Below are positions 61,701 to 64,000 of a stretch of 64,000 nt of DNA, piece by piece (within the stretch, counting starts at the first letter, position 1; every line of letters begins with the position of its first letter). Made by a program: the position numbers and the translations under genes. This stretch comes from Salegentibacter agarivorans (GTDB lineage: Bacteria > Bacteroidota > Bacteroidia > Flavobacteriales > Flavobacteriaceae), in the NCBI RefSeq assembly GCF_900113135.1, contig NZ_FOOH01000005.1, positions 62,001 through 126,000 on the forward strand, read 5' to 3'. The notes beneath the pieces were generated by a model. The model searched no databases and was not told the DNA's origin. It worked only from the letters and a program-made list of their open reading frames with translations.

Positions 61701-62796
61701 CGTTGGCATCAAGGAAAGTGAACTAAATAACGTCTTTAACCGTTTCTACCAGGTCTCTAATAATGAAAGCAGACAGTTTGAAGGTACAGGAATAGGCCTG
61801 CATTTAACCAAATCTATAGCCGAACTTCACCACGGCACCGTTAAAGTTGAAAATAATAAGAACCAGGAAGGTTGTAAGTTTATAATTAGCGCACCCTTGG
61901 GAAAAAGCCATTTAAAAAAAAGTATGATTGCTGAAGAAACTTCTGCCACTTCATATCCTAACAAAGAAACTCATGCCATACATATTATTCCTAATAGAGA
62001 GGAAGTAAAAAGTCCTTCAGAAAAGAATAAACCTACCGTTTTAATAGTTGATGATGATGATGAAATAAGAAATTATATCGCTATAGAATTACAAAACCAT
62101 TACAACATTATAAAAAAAGAAAACGGAAAATTAGCTCTTCCCGAGGTGATTAAAAACGCTCCCGCTTTAATAATTAGTGATGTAGTAATGCCCGAAATGG
62201 ACGGTATAACGCTTACGCGAAAAATCAAAAAAAATATTCATACCAATCATATCCCTGTAATTCTTTTAACGGGTAAAACCGATAAGGAAACTAACCTGGA
62301 AGGGCTGGAAATAGGTGCAGATGCTTATATCAACAAACCCTTTAATATAGATATCTTAAAAAAGACGGTAAAAAATCTCATTAAAAACAGAAATGTTTTA
62401 AAGAACACTTATTCCGGAAACCAATTACACGACGAGAAAATTAAGCATATAGATTTAAAATCTGGTGATGAAACCCTGGTTGAAAAATTTATGGAAGTTG
62501 TGAATAATAATATAAGCAATCCAAATTTAAATGTAGAAATGGTTGCTTCAGAATTAGGTATAAGTCGGGTTCATCTTTATCGTAAATTAAAACAGCTCAC
62601 CAACCAATCGGCTGGAGAATTAATCACAAATATCAGGCTGAAAGAAGCTGCCAATTTACTGATTTCCAAAAATATTAATATAGCTGAAGTAGCCTACGCG
62701 GTTGGTTTTTCCAGCACGTCAAAATTTTCAACCAGGTTTAAAGATTTGTATGGAATGCCTCCAACAAATTACCGGCAAAAGCAAAAACACGCTTAA
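58735..62796 (+). CDS. hybrid two-component system regulator (HTCS)
   Basis: A 1353-residue fused sensor and activator. A signal/anchor region (to about 30) leads to two Reg_prop seven-blade propellers with repeats such as DSKGYIWIATEDGL and EENNLWIGTSEGL. Next come a Y_Y_Y domain (about 705-780), one membrane helix (about 788-810), a HisKA domain with His841 (NISHDIKTP), the ATPase, a receiver with Asp1149 (IISDVVMPEMDG) and a C-terminal AraC-type HTH (about 1250-1353). The parts are complete. HTCS proteins bind glycan fragments in the periplasm and activate nearby polysaccharide loci (family knowledge). The ligand here is probably arabinan or xylan oligosaccharide. Confidence 0.95.
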   Translation: MKAPNFKVACLNRCYLLLTILLLSPLFNYGQVGNLFSTDAELSSSLINQIFQDSKGYIWIATEDGLDRYDGAKFSIYKQEREDSTSILNNYVKSIFQDSEGVLYFGFFNGLQYFDHATEEFHEIPLLTEDSSAYPAHVTTMLERENGEILIGTSGQGILKLSQENGKPVARKFPEMVPTSFLEKIFEDRNENLWAISQDKGLFKITREGKITEYFNENDYETQISSITQDQNGNLYVGSLSAGLFKYNREKDNFKFIEDSKNLPVKTLFVNKENEIFVGTDGMGLKIYDPVREKMSVNDFSIANFDFKKTKIHSIMQDKADNLWLGIYQKGVLLIPDKANNFNYIGYQSVKNNIIGSNSVVSIFKDRQKILWVGTDGDGLYGVTEDKKQRFHLGQNGIQGSASIMSIFQDSENELWIGTYLNGLAKVNRETQDLKYIEPFKDDKNNTVERVYNITEDSKKNLWIGTLGYGLYSYNLETKESTNRNVIENGAPFDQLYNKWINCLLLSNTNKLYIGTYDGLATLDLEKNSYLNQKGENHILTNKIVYSLYEDEENNLWIGTSEGLFYKPHNDTITQNYTMEQGLPSDVISAIEEDSNNNLWISTNNGISKFELQTKEFKNYYFRDGLQGNEFNKNASYAEANGRLYFGSTNGITFFDPSEITSKGSDVDLRITGFYLQDEPVKKGMKSGSYSIIEKAITDADTIELAHNDNDFSIEFSSFAFKNQQWITYSYSLNSENWIKLRPGMNTVTFNNLEPGTYNFKVRAKDYGEYSNEQELSIIIHPPWYFSSWAKLGYLLLLIVISYVIVQEILQRRKTKNELQEHLRAEQINEAKLQFLTNISHDIKTPISLIINPLKKLIKSDTEEDRQKLYKIMERNSERILHLLNQLINARKFDQGKIELKFQKTEIIGFVKSITSLFDDQIESHGVKFEINHPDSEITAYIDPNHFDKIIQNLISNAIKFTPQNGTIEVNIGTHEKKNQFYISVKDNGVGIKESELNNVFNRFYQVSNNESRQFEGTGIGLHLTKSIAELHHGTVKVENNKNQEGCKFIISAPLGKSHLKKSMIAEETSATSYPNKETHAIHIIPNREEVKSPSEKNKPTVLIVDDDDEIRNYIAIELQNHYNIIKKENGKLALPEVIKNAPALIISDVVMPEMDGITLTRKIKKNIHTNHIPVILLTGKTDKETNLEGLEIGADAYINKPFNIDILKKTVKNLIKNRNVLKNTYSGNQLHDEKIKHIDLKSGDETLVEKFMEVVNNNISNPNLNVEMVASELGISRVHLYRKLKQLTNQSAGELITNIRLKEAANLLISKNINIAEVAYAVGFSSTSKFSTRFKDLYGMPPTNYRQKQKHA

Positions 62797-62821
62797 TTAA
62801 CTTTAAAAAAGAGTCAATAAT

Positions 62822-63961
<1,140 letters not shown>

Positions 63962-64000
63962 TTAGATTAGCCTATCCAGAAAAATCTTCTTATTTGAACA

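Overview
The window is AT-rich DNA from a member of the Bacteroidota, most likely a marine-type Flavobacteriaceae (the Gramella/Salegentibacter/Zunongwangia kind; the genus is inference). The support is a hybrid two-component regulator, a Nudix-type arabinose regulator, a GYDIA-type GHMP kinase next to a class II HMG-CoA reductase, Bacteroidota promoter elements (TTTG, about 20 nt, TAnnTTTG) and starts without strong Shine-Dalgarno sequences. No rRNA, CRISPR array, integrase or transposase is visible.

Region 1, about 1-16 kb, is housekeeping. It holds the 3' end of comEC, which looks frameshifted near position 575, then an exported thioredoxin, a DPP-IV plus peptide-transporter pair, and two mevalonate/GHMP genes. 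A long minus-strand group follows: PpiD-like foldase, CNNM/CBS protein, small membrane protein, LptC, TPR protein, outer-membrane protein and CoaX. Then comes tRNA-Phe with a textbook promoter and terminator.

Region 2, about 16.1-19.6 kb, is a TPR sensor kinase/response regulator pair. It is flanked by two non-coding stretches rich in inverted repeats that may encode small minus-strand RNAs.

Region 3, about 19.4-42.6 kb, is a glucuronoxylan locus. It contains two GH43 enzymes, a LacI-type regulator, and a minus-strand operon: GH3, UxaC, KdgK, Eda and a three-part TRAP transporter. Divergent from it is a plus-strand operon: GH67, SDR, UxuA, GH10, GH115 and a Tat-exported Gfo/Idh oxidoreductase. 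Together they can cut xylan, remove (methyl)glucuronate, import the acid and convert it to pyruvate and glyceraldehyde-3-phosphate. Five or six copies of a LacI-like operator (core ACAANCGNTTG) lie at the promoters of these genes and tie the region into one regulon.

Region 4, about 42.6-57.7 kb, is a minus-strand arabinan/arabinose cluster: GH51, GH127, AraB, AraD, AraA, aldose 1-epimerase, sodium/sugar symporter, acetyl-xylan-esterase-like hydrolase, GapN-like dehydrogenase and aldo/keto reductase. An AraR-like Nudix regulator diverges from GH51.

Region 5, about 57.7-64 kb, holds AraR, a 1353-residue hybrid sensor/regulator (HTCS) and a CE1-type esterase. No SusC/SusD pair is present in the window, so outer-membrane uptake must be encoded elsewhere, perhaps just past the right edge. 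Xylose isomerase and xylulokinase are also absent.
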